64,000 nt of DNA from Chalara sp. BL73 (lineage: Eukaryota; Ascomycota; Leotiomycetes; Helotiales), in contig CAKJVC010000014.1 in assembly GCA_918026815.1 (NCBI GenBank), forward strand, positions 62,001 to 126,000, in the 5' to 3' direction. Positions 10,226 through 22,849 of the stretch are shown piece after piece. The notes under the pieces were generated by a model. That model saw nothing but the letters and a program-made list of their open reading frames with translations. It was not told the DNA's origin and searched no databases. Position 1 is the stretch's first letter. The number at the start of each line of letters is the position of its first letter. The position numbers and the translations under genes were made by a program.

Positions 10226-11816
10226 TCATGATGCTGGTGTGTTTGTAAGGGGGGGTTTCTGTGCAATCACCGAGTAAAACCAATGGTGTGCCTTCAAGCG
10301 TTTATTATTCATTGCATCTCTCATCTGCACGCCAAAGACTAACACCTCCTCTGGCTGCCACTATAATCTATCATTCAGCAACATCCAATTCTAGTGCTTT
10401 GGCAACTTACGTGAAGGTAATTGATGCATCTCCTCTCGCAGAAGAGCTGTACTCCCCTTGCTAGTCTCAACTGCTCCCACTGCCCAACCTCTCTTTCCCA
10501 TGGATCATTTGACCAAGCTCCTATTGTGCAACAAATCTTTTTTTCCTGGACATTAATAAACCCAGCGTCTTCAATACGCTGCTTCATAAAGGGGCCAACA
10601 TGGAAATCCATTCCTGAGGCTTTGCCAGATTCAAGCATCACTTCTCCCCAACGCTTGAAGACATGGTCGGGGCCAACAGTTCCAAAATTTGATTCAAAAA
10701 AGGCGCCTGGCTCAAGACAGTCGAGCCACCCGCCTGGTTTGAGAGATCTTCCAAAATGTTAGCAAAATCAAGGAAAGAGGCGGAATAGGTGGCAGACTGG
10801 AAACAATTTCTGTAAAATGTGTTCCAATCAGTCACGGAACCTAGCAGCTCTCTTTGATGGATTAGATCATATTTATTCTCATTTCCCCAGTCCAAAAGGT
10901 TGAAATCGTCCAATTCAAATCTTGCATTGGGAGGGACCCAACTAGGTTGGATTGGAGCGACGTCAACTCCCTTGACATCGGCTTCAGGGTGTTTTTCGGC
11001 CACATCACTAATTAATCTCAACGCTGTAATCAACCTCAAGGCGGAAAGTAAGCTCTACATTACCCAGATTCCTGTCCCACATCCCACGTCTAGTATGCGC
11101 TAATATAGATCATGAGCACCATAACCAACACTAGACCAGACTGTCGACATACCTGTGGGTTTTTCACTGGCGCGGTATATAGCTCGCCCTTTAGCAACAG
11201 AGTCCAAAAATGATGGCTTAAGGCACATAGATTAGTACGTTAATCTACTAGACCATCTTCTACGCCTACCTGATATCTTGTTGGTCCAGTGCATCTTCGT
11301 CACATGGGCCCCAATGCTCTGTTGACCCTTCGGAATATTAATACGCAGCGTATTGTTCAAAGAGAGATCCCTACCAAAGGAGTGGTATCTTCTTCCATTT
11401 TCTTCACGGAACTTCATAATACTTGAATTCAGAGACGCTGTATCCGTCATATCCGAGAAGGCGCCATACGCTGAGTCACCGTCAAACGCTTCCTCCTCTT
11501 CCTCATTAGCTGCGGTAAAATGGGATTCGTCCTAGATGACCTGTGAGTGGCATTCATGACGAGCAGGTCGCCAATACTTACTACGACCTGAGCTTCAGCG
11601 TCAACTTGAGTGCCAGGCACTCCAGATAGTGATCCATCTGCTCTTTCTGGAGTAGAAGATCCTGGTTTCTTTGGGGAAGTGGGGGGGTCACTCTGTTAAG
11701 TGGTCAATAGGTGGGACGGGGCGCTCTTAGCTGCATACCTGGATTTCAGTCTGTTCGCGCCCATGACTACTTGAACCTATGTTCGGGACTGCTTCGCCTG
11801 CAATTTTCGGATCCAT
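10226..11816 (-). pseudogene. LaeA/UMTA-like SAM methyltransferase, 8 exons, one indel
   Basis: Predicted SAM-dependent methyltransferase of the fungal UMTA/LaeA-like group, often linked to secondary-metabolism control. Minus-strand exons: 11816-11739, 11692-11582, 11531-11270, 11216-11153, 11099-11059, 11007-10798, 10747-10411, 10354-10226. The N-terminus is acidic and disordered. Then come SSIMKFREENGRRYHSF, a WGPCDEDALDQQDI segment, the SAM motif I ILDVGCGTGIW, VAEKHPEADVKGVDVAPIQP, FELDDFN, DLIHQREL, SLKPGGWLDCLEPG and a C-terminal PEEVLVFGVQMRD...AHHWFYSVIAQKP. All seven introns have standard ends and all phases agree, except that one base is missing in exon 3 between about 11290 and 11350; a CC at 11332-11333 is the likely spot. 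With it the product is about 410 residues. Read literally the protein stops early. Confidence 0.85.
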
Positions 11817-13042
11817 TTGTATTTCCTTAACAAGTGTACAGAACCCTCTGGCGAAGCGTCAGTATTGATCGCCCCTTTATCATACGATTCAGCCATGAGG
11901 AACATACCTTACGCCAAGGCGATAGACGTGGGCTGAAGGGGTTGTAGCGGGGCAGTCTGGTAGCTACTAGCACGTGAAAAATAATGAGCCTAAAATGAGG
12001 TTCTTTAACGAAAGACTCGAAATTAAGGTCCTCGCAGTGTTCTTTCATGAAGGTTAGACGATGCCGTTGCTGCAGAGGATTGGACGGGATGTTGATTGAG
12101 ACAAAAGGGGTCCAAATTAGACTCAAAGCGTGCTGCTGCTAACCGTGGATTTTGCACAAAAAACGAACCTCCAGGACAATGAAGGGAGGGTATGCCCTTT
12201 GTACATTCCAATGTTCAGATAGATAGCTGCATTTACGATGAAAATTCTGTGGGTACGGTCTGAGTGGGTGTCAGAATTCTCGGCCAACCAGAGACAGACA
12301 GCTGACGCTTCACCGTCTCCAGATCGCGATGTAACAGTGCGACCATTTTCGTTTCTGCATCAGTGCGGGCGGCCCGGGGCATCGACGCACATATCAGCCA
12401 GCCTGTTCGAGTGACACCTTTGACACCCCACTCAAATGGTCTTCCTCAGTATCAGGCGCTTTAAACTTCGGTGCCCCGTGTCGTGGCAAATATCTCGTCA
12501 CACAATTGGCTTTCGCTAGAGCTGTGGCTGAACACCATTTCTGGGCGAAGTTATATGTTTTCTTCTACAGAATCTTTCATGGCAAGTGTATGCATTCTAT
12601 ATTTGCCACGCAAATGAACGCACCGTGGAACATTGCTGGCTACACAAGGTATATTTACGAGATTTATCATAAGGGTTCATGCGGCTAACTGCTACGAGTG
12701 CTTCCGTATACGGCTCTGGTCTAGTCATGATATCGTCTGAAACATGTATTCAACCGAGTTGAGCCATGTACAGCCTTTTACGTTGTGCTCAAAACTGGCC
12801 CAGATAGATGCGACGTCCCTTGAAAAGATAACCAGAGTCTCCCGTACCAGACTGTCGGATTGTGCTTTTCAGTCTGCTCTTTCTCCTATCACTTTTCTTC
12901 CTTGCTTCTTCGTTCCTCGAGTCTCAAGCTGTGCTTTGTTCCACCAAGTCGACCTAGCACCGTAGGGTCTGAAGAGAGGCATTAACGTGTGCTCATTGTC
13001 GGGTCCGGTTAGTTCCCGATTATCTTTCAGTAGAATCCTATT
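11817..13042. other. Intergenic, no convincing gene
   Basis: Overlapping minus-strand frames at 11,827-12,211 give fragments (for example PGGSFFVQNPRLAAARFES and FMKEHCEDLNFESF) that could be remnants of a small gene, but they share no frame and no family was recognised. Confidence 0.4.
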
Positions 13043-14404
13043 ATGGCTACCTGGTATAAGTTAGGATCTGCCGGACTGTTCACTGCACGGGTGCTGAAGC
13101 AAGTAAGTGCCGCTCTATTACCAGTTGCCGGCCAACTTATGAATCAGGTCGGAATCCCCTGTACTCTCTTGAGCAGGATACTACTTTCTTCCAACGGCCT
13201 CGGGACTGGAACCACGGCACTTACTGGAGACAGTCTCGTCTTTGACGAATGCCTCACGCTAGACCTGAAGGCATTGACAGAAACGTCTTGCCAGTGTATC
13301 ATGGCGAAACTAGAGATTTTGCTAAAGAACTTATCCGCGCCATTGAGTCAACTTCTCCAGCAAAGAAATGGCTTCAATTGCATTCAAAAGATGTTAACAT
13401 ACAGACCGCCAGCTCATCTTCCAATTCACAGGCAGTCTTAGAAGTACAATAGTGGGGCAAGCGGCTGAAAAAGGTAGAAGTCGGATAGAGCAGTGGACTC
13501 TTAGCTTTACAGATAAACTCAAGAAACTGGCAATATTCTGTAGACATGGAAGGAGTTCATTTCCCCACAAGTGAAATTCTGCTTCGTTGCAGAAGCTGCA
13601 CTTCTTCTCTTACTAATCGTAGCTAATGTTGCCATCTCTAGATTTAGTAGAGAAGCATCACTCGCTTTGCGAAAATCGCATCCCGCTACATCATTTCTTC
13701 CAACCCAAATGGCACATTTAGCTGGCATAGAAGTAAGTGCTTCACCGCTATACCCCGCTTCCGTACACCCACGAGCCAGAGCTGGCTTGATAAGACAGTT
13801 CACGACTGCTCCTCCGAGGATCCTGCAGAATGGCCTGGATGTTCATGCAAACATGGCGTACCGATGAGCTTACAAGTGATAAGCCCGAGGATGTCCTTCC
13901 GGCCATTCACGAGCGCGGAAAAGCCATTGAATCCGCCTTCAGAGAAAGCTTTTGCATCCATCCCGGAAGAGACGCCGTTCTGGCACAATCGCCTTTCGCA
14001 CTGGCCAACCAAACCTTGGGATACCAGTCATGGCCTCTTTATCCTAGCTGGCGATTCTGCATATCCTATGCGTAGTTCTTGCACCGAGACCTATAGTCCG
14101 GGTGATAATGCTGACCGTTGCGAGATCGTGGCCAGGGACTCTACAACGTTATCACTGACGCTGCCGAACCGCTCGCCAAGCTTCGCGCCGTGAAATGAGA
14201 TCCCAAACTTCATCGGAGCCTGCCGCCGCTGTGCAGCGATATGGGGAGGGGTTCATGCCTCAAGGGAGGGAGGCGATGCTAGTAAGCCATGAGAACACCA
14301 ACGTGGTGCAAGACTGGTCGACCGTGATGCAGAGCCCACTATTCACGAGCGGGCTGGCAAAAGGAACGAGGAAAGACAAGGAGGGCATCGGGTTTACCTT
14401 GTGA
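13043..14404 (+). pseudogene. Decayed FAD-dependent monooxygenase (salicylate hydroxylase-like)
   Basis: Pieces of one FAD monooxygenase occur in order but in changing frames. They are VGIPCTLL after a lost dinucleotide-binding fold; LPVYHGETRDFAKEL; KWLQLHSKDVNIQ; VQWGKRLKKVEVG; ISRFSREASLALRK; MFMQTWRTDELTSDKPEDV; IPEETPFWHNRLSHWPTKPW; and the FAD-binding GLFILAGDSAYPM. The C-terminal MPQGREAMLVSHENTNVVQDW follows. The motif expected right after the GD box (PHRGQGLNNA) is scrambled to a diverged stretch. Stops and indels interrupt the frame at many points (for example 13450, near 13830 and 13950). Unlike its neighbours it shows substitutions as well as indels, so it is a genuine relic. Family members hydroxylate aromatic or polyketide substrates, which fits a lost secondary-metabolism role near the LaeA-like gene. 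Confidence 0.65.
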
Positions 14405-17400
14405 AGAATGGGGAGAGGGGTTGATACAGTATCGGCGTTGTGCGGCGCGGCTCGGCTATGCGGGAGTGCCGGGCGGGGAAGCGGCTTGTGGACTTTGTCT
14501 TCTCTTTTCGGCATTTGCTGCTTGTCTGGCGTAGAAAATGAAGAAATGCGGGTAATTGGCATGCAATATGAGAAGTGATGAGTTTGCTGTATTTCATACG
14601 TCTTTGCGTTATTTTTGCTTTGTTTTTCCCTCTGCTTTGTACCATGTGATTTACTTCATTCATGGTTTCGTACAAATGATCTCGAAAATATTTCCTGGCG
14701 TAGTTCGCTTCTGCAGAAGTCCTCACCGCACGCGATGGCTTGACTCGATTCCGGGGGCAGCCGGGGAAGCTGTAGTCTTGAGCTTAGTGTTTGCACTGTC
14801 AATATTTCGTGCTGGCCTACAGGAAGAGTTAATGTATGTTTGAGATCGGGAATGTCTTCAGTGGCGGCTCACCACGGAGCTGGACAACACTTCCGTGTTG
14901 CGCTTTCCTATGCATGGTGGGCCGTGTTATCTACTAAGTTGCTAGGTGGCGCCGCGTATTCTCTCATGGACTTCAGATATCTAGACACACATCTCAACCC
15001 GAGTCAAGTCAAATAGTTTTCTCGGTCTAGAAGCTCGTTAGCCTGACTTGCCAAACCGGTGAGCAGTCTTTAGTACGACCACCTCATATTTACTGTGAAC
15101 TTCCTTTTATATTCGCGACACTTTCAACTCCAAGGACTGGCGGTCTAAATACCAGTCGGAATTCGCGCATTCACCACGGTGTCGCGACCCTATCTCTAAA
15201 TTGGCCACAAACTGGCTGAGGGTACTGCATCTAAGTAGCTCCACGGTGAGATGCACCAGCTTCTATATGCCTGCATCATAATTTTGGCTTTTGAGTATCA
15301 TCTATGTTACAATCTTTTAATGCCTCCCGTTTTGCAAAAGAACCGGAGTTAGTAATACAACACTAATGCTGCTCGAAGGCTTTGCAATGAGTACATCTTT
15401 CTGATGGATACATCTGCGTTTGGTATCCACAAAAACCATAGATTCTGTCACTAGATTCGTTCGTGAACAATAATTGCTACGCTTGTGCTTTATACTGTGG
15501 GCAGAGTGCTAAAACCTGCGAAGCTTACTACAACAGGACTTAGTTAGATTATACAACATTCGCATCTATGGAGTTCCCCAGATTTCCGACGGATCCTGGT
15601 TTATCCTTGTCTTAATTGTTAATCAATTTGTTTCATTCTTTTCAATGGCATATCAATGGATCTTCATAGTGAAGTGTCATCTATTTTGTTCTCGATGTTT
15701 GAGACGTGCTGAAACGGCGCAGACACCTGGTGGGTCCACCTCCTATTTAAGTCCCATCGAAATGTATTTGGTAAGTCGAAAGAGCCGCGTTGCTTGCGTA
15801 GCCAGCACTATATCAGGTGAGGTTTTCTAACAAGGCCACCAGCGCATAAGAGTCGAACCATATCGTCCCTAAAGTTGACCTTCTGTGAGATTCGACTGCC
15901 CTTCCATCTTCTAGATAAATCCAAGAACGTACCGAGGTTTCCCTTTCTCATAAACGGTGTGACGTTCCAGATGTGCGTCACAATTCCACTGCCTTTAACC
16001 ACCAGAAATGAGAATCTCTCACTTGGATAGGATTCTCATGAAATATGGAATTGTCGGGTCCTTCACAACGATAAAGATCCCCCGCAAGTTGCTTGAACGG
16101 CGGTTTGTGAACGGACTCAGATCCAATCGTTCATTGTGATGAGCTCCATATATCAGCCTATGGTCTCACCTGGACACATTGAACGATCACGAACATTGGG
16201 GCTATATCAAGAATACGAATACGGTATTCGCGACCCATGCTCCCTGGCCCCTGGAAACATCCAAAAAGCTAGAATTCGGGAACAGTCGAGTATGTACGCC
16301 CCGGAACTTCGACATGTCTATGGGCCAAGAAGGATGCGGATCAATACCGCCCATATAGACCGGTGGACTTTTTGGACGTGGGATGTAGGTTGAAATGCAT
16401 GACTAACATGTATAGGCATGCTGCCCAGGTTATAGTGTGCCTTGGGCCACAACTGGAAATGGCCACTTAGCAATATCGACATTTGAACATCTTGGACATC
16501 AGATAGAGCTCCCTTGCATGACTGCTTCACACCGTTGCCTGGTTCCATTGGACTTTTGTGGTGTGAACCAAGATACGCTGTGCCATCTTTGATTCAATGT
16601 GGGGGATCTCTGGCTTCTCCAAAGCATGTGGATCAGCCGACTGATACTTCAACAAATCAAGCCTGCCATCCTTGACCATGGTCATCACGTGTGAATTCGA
16701 GGGTTTATCATGGTGCTCTTTCCACCGACCTTGCTTGTATTCAAACGAACGTCAGTCTACCTACGGGTTTTCAAGTTGAGAAGCGAAGGCTGTTGGGTTT
16801 GTCCATACAAGTTGCATTAGCACAAGAGCTAGATGGCTTCAGAAAATATGGATTTTGGTCCTCGTAATAAGTACTACGAGATTCAATGTAGATTCTTCGC
16901 TACTTTCGCTCAGATTTACCACCAACGATCTTGGTTTTATGCTTATCGGAAGTTGTCGCATGATATTTTGATTAATATTTCTACTTTTTCATAAGTCATC
17001 ATGAAAGAATCAATGCATTAAGTAAGCAAGATAGGGGAAGAACAACGCCGAATACGAGTCTTCACTCTCATGAAGAGTAGCCTAAGCCAGCGACTATCTG
17101 CTTGTTGGCCATCTCAGCGGTCATCGTAGTGATCGCTTCTTTGATTCTTTTTGTGATATTGAAGACAAAATTGTTCTCAAATTCTAAAACGATAATTCAT
17201 TGTGAAGTTTGTCGGACTTGCACTTACAAAGTCCATCAAACTATGTCCAAATGTGGCTCTCCTGCGGCTATGCACACCTATTCAAATCAAAGATCAGAAA
17301 TTGATATCACTGAAGGCCATCGCTATAACCTCGTAAGAATTCCAGCGAAGAATAATGCTCTAGCGTTTTAGAATTGCAGGCTCCATAGAAGAGATCGCTC

Positions 17401-18724
17401 AAAGGCGCAAGTCGCGCTAAAGTACCACTACAGCAACGATCGGCAGCACCGTCCCGGCTTCCTGGTGGCGGTGCTTGTTTCTAGTGCATCCCTCCCTAAT
17501 CCAAACTTTGGCATCACCTCGTCGATAATTTGCTAATGCCAAAGTAAGCCGTCGGCGATCCACCACATTATTATATAGCCTTGGCTTTTTACGAGTTAGA
17601 ATACGGGTCCTGGCGTACCGGTTGGCGTATCAGGAGGCTCAGCTAAACGAAGTTTCTGCATGAAAATTATGTAAGGAGAGCTAGGTTCCACCAATTAGGC
17701 TTTCGGGGGATATCATCTCGGCTGGCTTTCCCTGTTTTAATTTAGCACGCTTGCAGTGATTACTTTTGCTGCGGTATAAGACAAACTTTGAACTTATGTC
17801 GTGCTTTGACGTCGCGTGCTGTCCTGCGCAATGGAATATGCTGGCTTGACAGTAAGTACACTGATACGGCCGAAGCACTAGATCAGTAGTTGATAGATGA
17901 AAGGTCGATAGGGACAAGAAGCAGCTGCTTCATAAATACGACACAGTTTCAAGAGATCTTATCCCGCAGTCTTGGCCATCTTAAAATTAGCTGGTCAAAA
18001 AAACAAGCTTTATCCTAGCGGGAAACCCAAACCCTTGCGCTTTCCCTATTTCTGCGTTAAAAAAACAGGTACTTTACCACACTTACTCCATTGCAATCGA
18101 TTCAGAGCCAAAGGGACCAGCATTTCAGGAGGTCGGTACCGCAACCAGACGTACACAAATCATACCTCAAATAACAAAGAAATTAGTGGTTGGAATTTTG
18201 AGATGAACCTGTCGCATTTCCCAACGGAAAAGGGGGCGGTTCAGCCTCAGCAGGATCATGACCAACAAAATAAATAAAGCGACGCTAAGCACGATGCGGC
18301 GCTGTGCCTCACCACAGGCTCGTCTGCGCTTGGGTAAAATTTACCCCAAAATTTGCTGTCAGCCAAGGAGAAACAAGAAGGATCTGGCGGTGCAGTTGGA
18401 CCCCTGCTATTCCAGGGTAATTGCTTCTTTCTCAGCCTACCTGTCTTGCCCTGCCCGCCTTACTGTTCTAGGCCATGCTGCCTTACCTGTCTCTTCCACA
18501 TCCATTCTTCCCCTTCCATTCTTTGTGATTCACAGCCAAACTTTGATACCCAAAATTTTCTATTCTTGCTTCTCAATCCTTTATTCTTTTTCTTCTTGTA
18601 ACTGTTTTGTACGGATATTTTTGGGAACAGGCGGACACCAGATGTGTCGTCTGTGCATTTGAACGTCTAGCACGCGAGCACCGCATTCCAACGCATTTTT
18701 AGAATCTCACGACAGATCCTCATC
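14405..18724. other. Long gene-poor stretch ending in the sulfatase-like gene promoter
   Basis: No gene is supported in about 4.3 kb. A plus-strand frame at 17,102-17,371 encodes one hydrophobic helix followed by a Cys-containing tail, but it has no ATG and no recognised family. The last 300 bases before the next gene (about 18,420-18,600) are pyrimidine-rich, as is common in fungal promoters and leaders. Confidence 0.5.
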
Positions 18725-21582
18725 ATGAGTCTCCAATCCTTTAAGAACTCCAGGTTTTGCGTTCGAAATTTCTGGACGACGCGAGTAGCACCCTTCCAGT
18801 ATGCGCTGCTTGTTACCAGCTCGCTGGCGCCGAAGCTATTGCATCTATGGAGCCACAGATATTCGCTGCCCCCAGTCCTCTACCTGTTATACATGCCAAC
18901 ATTCTTGGGTTTGGATATAATAAATGCCGTCTTATTTTGGATCTTAGTACATGTTGGGCATGCGAGGCCATCACTATTGTTGAAGATTGTCAGGGGTCTC
19001 ATTTGGTGAGCAACCACCCCTCTTTTGTGCATTCTACCTGTCTTGGAGCCAGGCTAATCCCTTGCAACAGCTTGATCATTCTTGGAGCTTCTTCAATGCA
19101 AATCGCTTTCTACTTGGAAACTGGAGGAGAGATTAAATGGGGCGCAGCGGGGAACTTTGCACACGATCCAGCGGGTATCAAGGTCCTCCTTTCAGGAAGT
19201 CTGCAAGCATGCCTGGCGTCCACAGCAATGGTCATTGTTGCTCGCATCGTCTGCCAGCCATTATATAAAATAAGTGATACCATAGTACGGAAGGGTGTGA
19301 AGGCGTTTACGGGACGGGATTTGAAGTCGCGGGTCGAACCTAAGGATAATGTGGGATCCAGTCCGGTTTATTTCCAGCTTGCGGCATCCGATGAAGAGGA
19401 TACAACTAACAATATGTTTGTCATTGACGACGACATTGAGGCTGCGCCATCCTTCAGCAATAAACGGCCCGAGAAATGGTATACAGCGTGGATCACCCGA
19501 GTTGTATTTCTTGCGCCGTTGGTTACGATTTTGATTTTATGGTCTGTACGACCAACTACCTTCCCTTACGCTCATATGTCTGGCTCGCTACCTTATACGC
19601 TATCAGAAATATGGATTTCGAGTCCTAATCTTTGTGCTGTACGACATGCTGGAGATTATACACCATTTCCTTTGCCAAAATTGTTAGTCAAAGAAGCTTG
19701 GGAGCAGCCGAAGGACAAGTTCCCAGGTTGGATGCCAAGTGTAAATGTTTCCTCGTTGGAGGTACACCAATTACCCAACTGGTTGCCTAAAGACCGTATT
19801 GATGGATTTGAGAGGTGGTACAATGAGTCGGCTGAGTTTGAGAAGCATGTGCATAGAAGGCATGGTCCACATGGACCGCATGGAAGGATGTGGAACCTAT
19901 TTAGATACGACCCAGTCCAGGATCCCCTGCGCATCTCAAATCTGGATCAGGAGGTCTTGAAACCCGTCTCAGATGCCTTGAAAGATCGAAAAATAGCCAT
20001 CAAACATGTGGTTTTATTGACTTTGGAGTCAACGCGTGGCGATATATTTCCTCTGAAGAAAGGGTCACATGTATACAACAAAATTGTTGAATCTCATGGG
20101 AAGGACATCAGCAGCGCGAAGAAAGCGGAAATGGAATTGTCTCAACTAACAGCCAACGCTGAGCTATTGACAGGTCAAGATGGTGGATTCACCAGGGAAG
20201 AAAGTAAAGTCAATGGAAGTTGGAGAGCGTTGGACAAGGATCGGGGTGGGCTGAATGTTCTAGGCTCGTGGACCGGAAGCACGACAAGTTTCAAGAGCGT
20301 CATCGGTGCCCATTGTGGAGTTGGGCCTCTGCCCGTCGATTTTACAGTCGAATCCAAAAGGAAGATATATCAGCCTTGTATACCTCAAATTCTGAGCCTC
20401 TTAAACCATAACAAGCTAAAGGACTTGAACAAGGCTGCAGAAGCGAACAGTATGCCATGGAGATCGATTTTCGCACAGAGTATCACGGACCAGTTCGACC
20501 ATCAGGACGGCCTAAATATGCAGATGGGATGGTCAGATGTGATAGTAAAGGAGAATATCATGGATCCACACGCCAAGCACCCGCTAACAGAAAAGGAATC
20601 AAACTATTTTGGATACCCTGAGACACAGATCAAGCCATATCTGTTAGATCTCTTCACTGACGCAAAGAAGAACAACCAACGTCTCTTCCTATCACATATG
20701 ACCAGTTCAACCCACCACCCTTGGAACACGCCTGAAGGAACACCTATTATTGACTTCATTAAAACGGATAAATGGGGCTCAGAACACACATTCAATAGAT
20801 ACTTAAACACGGTAAAATATGCGGATAACTGGATTGGCCAGGTGATGGATATACTTCAGGATCTAGGCGTAGCGGAAGAAACGCTGGTGGTCATGGTTGG
20901 CGATCATGGTTACGCGTTTCCCGAGGATTCTCCAAACCACAGCACCTTCGAGAACGGACATATCGCCAATGTCCGCGTCCCACTTGTCTTCCACCACCCA
21001 CAGCTTCCACGAATTCAGCTCCCCGTAAATGCTACATCCATCAGCATTATTCCCACGATTCTTGATTTACTCGTTACCACGGATTCTCTCTCAACGACTG
21101 ACAAAGATATTGCCTCCAATCTTATCCACCAGTACGAGGGCCAGAGCTTGCTGAGACCATATTTGACCAAGAAAGGCGACAGACAAGCATGGAACATCGC
21201 GGTGCTTAATGCTGGTGGTGCCGTTCTGTCGGTTGGCTCAGCTGCCTACCCTTATCGCCTCATCATCCCCGTCTGCACATCCGGCTCCTACCGCTTCACG
21301 GATACCAATCTCGACCCTTACGAGAAAGACCCTCTCGAGGATTTCAGCATCGATAAATTAGTCAAGAAGATCCGGAAGACTGGCGTCTACAATTCTTTAG
21401 GGGATGCGAAGATGGGCGAGGTTGAGAAGTGGTTGAGGCAGGCGGAGAAGATAAGCGAGTATTGGGTTGTTGAGCAGAGAAGGCGGTGGAGGTACAGAGG
21501 CGGTGGCACGGCGAGGGATATGGATCCTGGGGAGTCTTCCGGGATGGGCCAGATCAAGAAGGGGCATTGGTGGGAGACATAG
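18725..21582 (+). CDS. Membrane sulfatase-fold / LtaS-like enzyme
   Basis: Two exons, 18725-19005 and 19071-21582, give 930 residues. The 65-nt intron has GTGAGC, a GGCTAATC branch and CAACAG. Starting at ATG 18725 restores the hydrophobic N-terminus that a single-exon reading from 18757 loses. About five transmembrane helices fill the first 290 residues. An extracytoplasmic alkaline-phosphatase-superfamily domain follows: LLTLESTRGD (E413, likely metal ligand), a Thr-Thr pair at 498-499 in TGSTTSFKSVIGAHCG where LtaS-type enzymes carry the nucleophile, HMTSSTHHPW, then VGDHGY (D705, H706). A fold of this kind without a sulfatase CxPxR box fits a phosphoglycerol or phosphoethanolamine transferase, or a phosphatase, better than a true sulfatase. 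The substrate cannot be told. The basic C-terminus is presumably cytoplasmic or a tail. Confidence 0.85.
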
Positions 21583-22849
21583 ACCTTGATATCGAAAATC
21601 GCAAGCAACAAGAGTGAAATGATTGGATACCCCTTACACAAAAAAGAAAGTGTATATTAGAAGGCGTTGAATTGTGGGATTAGCGGGCGTCGTTTTTACA
21701 GGACTACAACGAGATATTGGACTTCAGGATACAAAAAAATCTTACTTGATTTCTGAGATTGATAGTCTTGTTTTGCCTGATCATATTTGAGTTAATGGAT
21801 CAGTGAACAACTTACTTCCCTGAACTAGTCAGTAGTTTGGCGACATTCGCCGAAGTACTTATCCTTCTATGCGATGTAGGCCTATTAGGTTACATATCGA
21901 CATCATGTTTTATTTCGGGAACTTGGGGAACGACTCCGTCGTGATTTGAAGAATGTGAGGAAGAAGTGTTAAGGAATGTTTTGAGGACGATCAGGCACGG
22001 ACAGCGATTCTGGGAAAGAGAAGGGTAAGGGTACTCTAAGAGTCAGGATGTATTCAATTGCTGGTGATGTTGACATAGTGATTATACCCTCTTTACGGCT
22101 TCTGGAAATAAATGAGGAGCCACTGGAATGAAGAGACTTGTCCGTAATAGTTCTATAAGGCGGTTTTCATTATTCTTTAGCTACTGAAGAATATCGTAGC
22201 ATCTCTAGCACTTACTAGAGAAGGCTTCTTACATCGTGTCTGAAAGATACAAGGTTATAGTACTGAAGAGCGTCTAAACAATTGGAGAAATTTAAGGCGA
22301 TGATTGTTTTTATACCAAGTCGGATGTTGATTGCGCAATCACCTAAGGCTTAACTGTGCCTTAATTAATATCGATGGAGAAATGAAACACACTGTTACAG
22401 GGTGTAGTTAGTCTTCGTATCGGATTATCTCTTTGGGTTTGGTTCAGGGCCATTGTGGGTCATGATCAGCAGTTCCGTGGGTCCAAGAAATCAGCTTCTT
22501 TGAACCTCCTTTATCACCATATCCTCAATATACTACAACTCGAAGTTCGCCTAGATGCACTTGTACCAATAGCAAAATGTGTCTTCCTGACAAGTGCCAG
22601 CTATTGACACGACATCTTATGCTTTATAAGAGCATCTAGTCGCATCTCGTTCTTGCTTTTCTTGATTCTGCAGACCATAGTAGGTCACCTCGACGTTGCA
22701 CGAATGCGGCATTCTGGGACTATAGTAGTCTGATTATGTCTCTTCGGTCACACGATTGGAAAGGTTGGAAACTTTTGATATGGGAGTGCTTCTAATATAA
22801 AGATCAACTACCGGGGGCATCCATGATAAATGATTCTCTCCTATATTTC
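21583..22849. other. Intergenic with repeat copy 1
   Basis: Region between the 3' ends of the sulfatase-fold gene and the orphan membrane-protein gene. Apart from the repeat near 21,687-21,940 nothing was recognised. Confidence 0.5.
21687..21940 (+). repeat. Dispersed repeat, copy 1
   Basis: Diverged direct copy of 29,128-29,384. Shared blocks include GTCGTTTTTACAGGA, GATAGTCTTGTTTTGCC (GAGAGTC in the other copy), CTGAACTAGTCAGT and CATTCGCCGAAGTACTTA, in the same order and spacing. No coding potential or terminal repeats were seen, so its origin (segmental duplication or transposon relic) is open. Confidence 0.8.

Noticed and set aside
11008..11058. Second suspected indel in the LaeA-like gene after GTGIW
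   Set aside because: Moving the donor to GTAGAG gives W-V-I-D-V-A in phase, so no indel is needed.
17102..17371. Frame with an N-terminal hydrophobic helix
   Set aside because: No ATG start and no splice-supported upstream exon; possibly a relic.
18757..19070. Single-exon start for the sulfatase-fold protein
   Set aside because: The upstream frame read through the intron lacks the hydrophobic helices and has no family features; ATG 18725 with a 65-nt intron is better.
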